Source: Sclerurus mexicanus | Taxonomy: Eukaryota; Chordata; Aves; Passeriformes; Furnariidae | NCBI GenBank assembly: GCA_013396755.1 | Contig: VWZF01003334.1 | Span: 62,001-126,000 of the forward strand | Direction: 5' to 3' | DNA: 64,000 nucleotides | Part shown: positions 61,921 to 64,000 of the stretch, piece after piece | How the letters are laid out: the number at the start of each line of letters is the position of its first letter | Position numbering within the stretch: the first letter of the stretch is position 1 | Program-made: the position numbers and the translations under genes | The notes under the pieces: model-generated | The model's input: the letters and a program-made list of their open reading frames with translations, nothing else | Told to the model about the DNA's origin: nothing | Databases searched by the model: none

Positions 61921-64000
61921 CAGAGATGTGAAATCCTTGTTTGGATTCCTATCTTAAAATCCAGTGATATCAATACAAATGTCATAAATGAGTTATGGAC
62001 ATACTGTGAGATACAGCTGAACAAGAAAATTAAGCCAATTTTTACTATTACTCTTTACCCTTCAAAATTCAATATATCAGATCCTGAACGATTCCCTACA
62101 TGACATACCAGAATAGTTCCTTTTTACTTTTCCCCATTGTGGGACAAGATGGACAGCAGATGCTCTAAGGAAAGCTAAGACCTTCCCAAATGCAAAGCCT
62201 TTAAGAGTCCCTGCAGAACTTGCCACCTAGCTGAAGTCATGTGGAGACAGCATTATGGATGGATGAGGATGGATGCAGATGAAACTGGAAACAGAAGAGT
62301 GCTAAAATGCTTTGTCCTCTCATTACCCTCAGTGAACACTACAGTTCAAAAGAGAATTTCGGCCAGAAAAATTTAGCCATCCACTGACTTAAGCTGCTGC
62401 AGATGTCACCCACACTCAGTCCTACCTCCAAGGAAGCATCAATTAAACATGAGGGTACATAAGGATGGAGAACCATCTTTCCACTCCAACAACCCAAGCT
62501 CAGCACTGAGCTGTTACGTCCATTGCATATTCTTCCAGAATGTTACATTTATGTTTTAATTGATGCTGCCACGTTTTCTGACATTTTTTCCCTAGGTATA
62601 TACAAGATGGTAAGCAATCCTGTGGCATGCATAGGGTACATCTTTCCATTCTGCCTGCTAATGACTCTTGGAAGCTTCAGAAGTTTCATTAACAAATCTG
62701 TAATTGACAATTATACTGCTCCTTTTTGCACAAAAAAGGATAATGAGGTAACTGACTTCAGCCATCAGCTTGCTCAAATTAACTGGAATGTAAACAGAGA
62801 CATGGGATAAAATTATGGAAAGGAAAAGAGGAGTAAGAGTGTTACTGTAGTGTTAAATTTCATTTGTGTATGTAAGCAAAAATAGGGTTTTTTCAGAAAA
62901 AAAAATTGTCTTCTCACTTCCTATTCAACATTTCCATTACAAAATGTAAATATGTCAAAACATCTCCAGATTCCCTCATGTTGAAAATTAAGTTATACTT
63001 AAACAAAGTTTGTGTATGTCCTCTGGCAGATACCAATTAAATGTCACTGTTTCAAACACCATTTTTTAAACTGCCTTTTATATGTTGCCAGATGAGGTCA
63101 CAACTGCTTCCTGTCAATTGCTAGACATTCTACTAGAGCTCAGAATTGACAGCACACATGCTTTCTGTTGACTCTTTTACATAAAAAGAAGGAAGTGTTT
63201 GAGGAGAGGGAAAGCCATGGGGGCATTGATCAACAAATTGGAAGTGTTCATCCTGCAATCAATCCTTCCAGCACAAGACAATTTCAGCCACTCCATCCTC
63301 CAAGCTCACAACTGTTTCACTTCAAGTGTGGATTTTTCAGGATTTATCACCGATGACAACCCTTGCCACACTACAGCCTTCATGCAAGTTTTTTGCCCAG
63401 TATCAGACTCTCGTCTGCAAATCCCAACTTTAGCCCAGAGGCAAAGCACCAGAGACAGGTCGTAGTCCCATGCTGCAAACACAGCCTCAGGATGTGACCC
63501 TGGGATACTGCCAGGGGATTCATATTTCTCTGTCCCTGCAGCACCCCATCACTCTCAAGGTGGGTAGGAGACATCCCAACATTTTCCCACTGATTCTTTC
63601 CATGGTCTTTTCATGTGAGGACCTTCTGCTTACTCTCCAGAGTCCCTGTGTAAACCAACACTAACCCATGATCCTCTGTAATACAGGCAGCTCATAACTC
63701 TCACAGGCCTTGGAGCAAAGGGTATTGGAGCATTTGCCAGCTGAAGCAGCTGATATCCTCCATCAAGTCCACACTATAACTCTGACAGACCAGGGTTAGT
63801 GTGATATTGGCATCTGCTACACCTGCAAAGCTGACACAGTGCCTTAAATTATCCAAGATGAGATTTTCACCAACAGCATAAAGAAATAGTGTTTTTTAAA
63901 AAACACAAGAAAAATTAATCTCTCAGAGCAATTTACATAATTTTCACTGGGAAAGGGAACATTTCTCCCCCCCCAATAATCTACTGTCTGAAAAAGAGAG
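61921..64000. other. Gene-free stretch to the window end
   Basis: Unique A/T-rich sequence with an 18-bp perfect palindrome (63889-63906) and an 8-base C run near 63967-63975. The open frames (at most 95 codons) show no signatures. Confidence 0.4.
63889..63906. repeat. 18-bp perfect palindrome
   Basis: gtgttttttaaaaaacac is its own reverse complement, with the centre between 63897 and 63898 and no spacer. The flanking bases (a on both sides) do not extend it. The core is T6A6, so an A/T-tract origin by chance is likely. Confidence 0.8.

Noticed and set aside
1..64000. CRISPR arrays, operons, ribosome-binding sites, riboswitches, tRNA or rRNA genes
   Set aside because: The DNA is vertebrate; no regular spacer arrays, cloverleaf-type sequence or rRNA-like segments were seen.

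Overview
This window reads as nuclear DNA from a bird. I cannot support a complete protein-coding gene anywhere in it. The bird call rests on repeats: many 5'-truncated CR1 LINE fragments in the forms seen in neognath birds, and three LTRs resembling avian endogenous-retrovirus LTRs, with no mammalian Alu or L1. I cannot fix the order; a passerine or another neognath would fit. The DNA is A/T-rich with homopolymer tracts and few GC-rich patches, as in gene-poor intergenic or intronic DNA of a large chromosome. Family names come from remembered consensus patterns, not a database search.

Layout. 1-11.9 kb: mostly unique A/T-rich DNA with CR1 pieces near 2.0, 5.9 and 8.5 kb and MIR-like relics near 6.9 and 10.4 kb. 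11.9-12.6 kb: a reverse-strand solo-type LTR set beside an older degraded repeat. 16.8-18.3 kb: a CR1 scrap, then a complete 1003-bp solo LTR with a perfect 5-bp target-site duplication (17255-18257), the clearest feature in the window. 18.3-30.7 kb: largely featureless, with a two-copy tandem repeat at 19.0 kb, small CR1 scraps at 23.3 and 25.3 kb, and one ambiguous base at 25352. 30.7-38.3 kb: four CR1 pieces, two of them head to head (32.4-32.8 kb). 38.6 kb: a short reverse-strand frame encoding a membrane-segment-like peptide, the only candidate coding exon and a weak one. 41.8-42.3 kb: a forward-strand LTR related to the one at 12 kb. 46.5 kb: a CR1 piece. 50.4 kb: a MIR-like relic. 53.3-54.6 kb: a heavily decayed, older CR1 lineage. 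60.8-61.9 kb: a decayed CR1 copy retaining part of the reverse-transcriptase region. The end of the window is unique sequence with an 18-bp perfect palindrome.

There is no gene network to describe. The window records successive retroelement insertions: MIR and old CR1 first, then younger avian CR1, then LTR elements reduced to solo LTRs. I found no convincing undescribed system. The items most worth checking are the 38.6 kb frame, the two LTR insertion sites, and possible conserved non-coding blocks near 55 kb.
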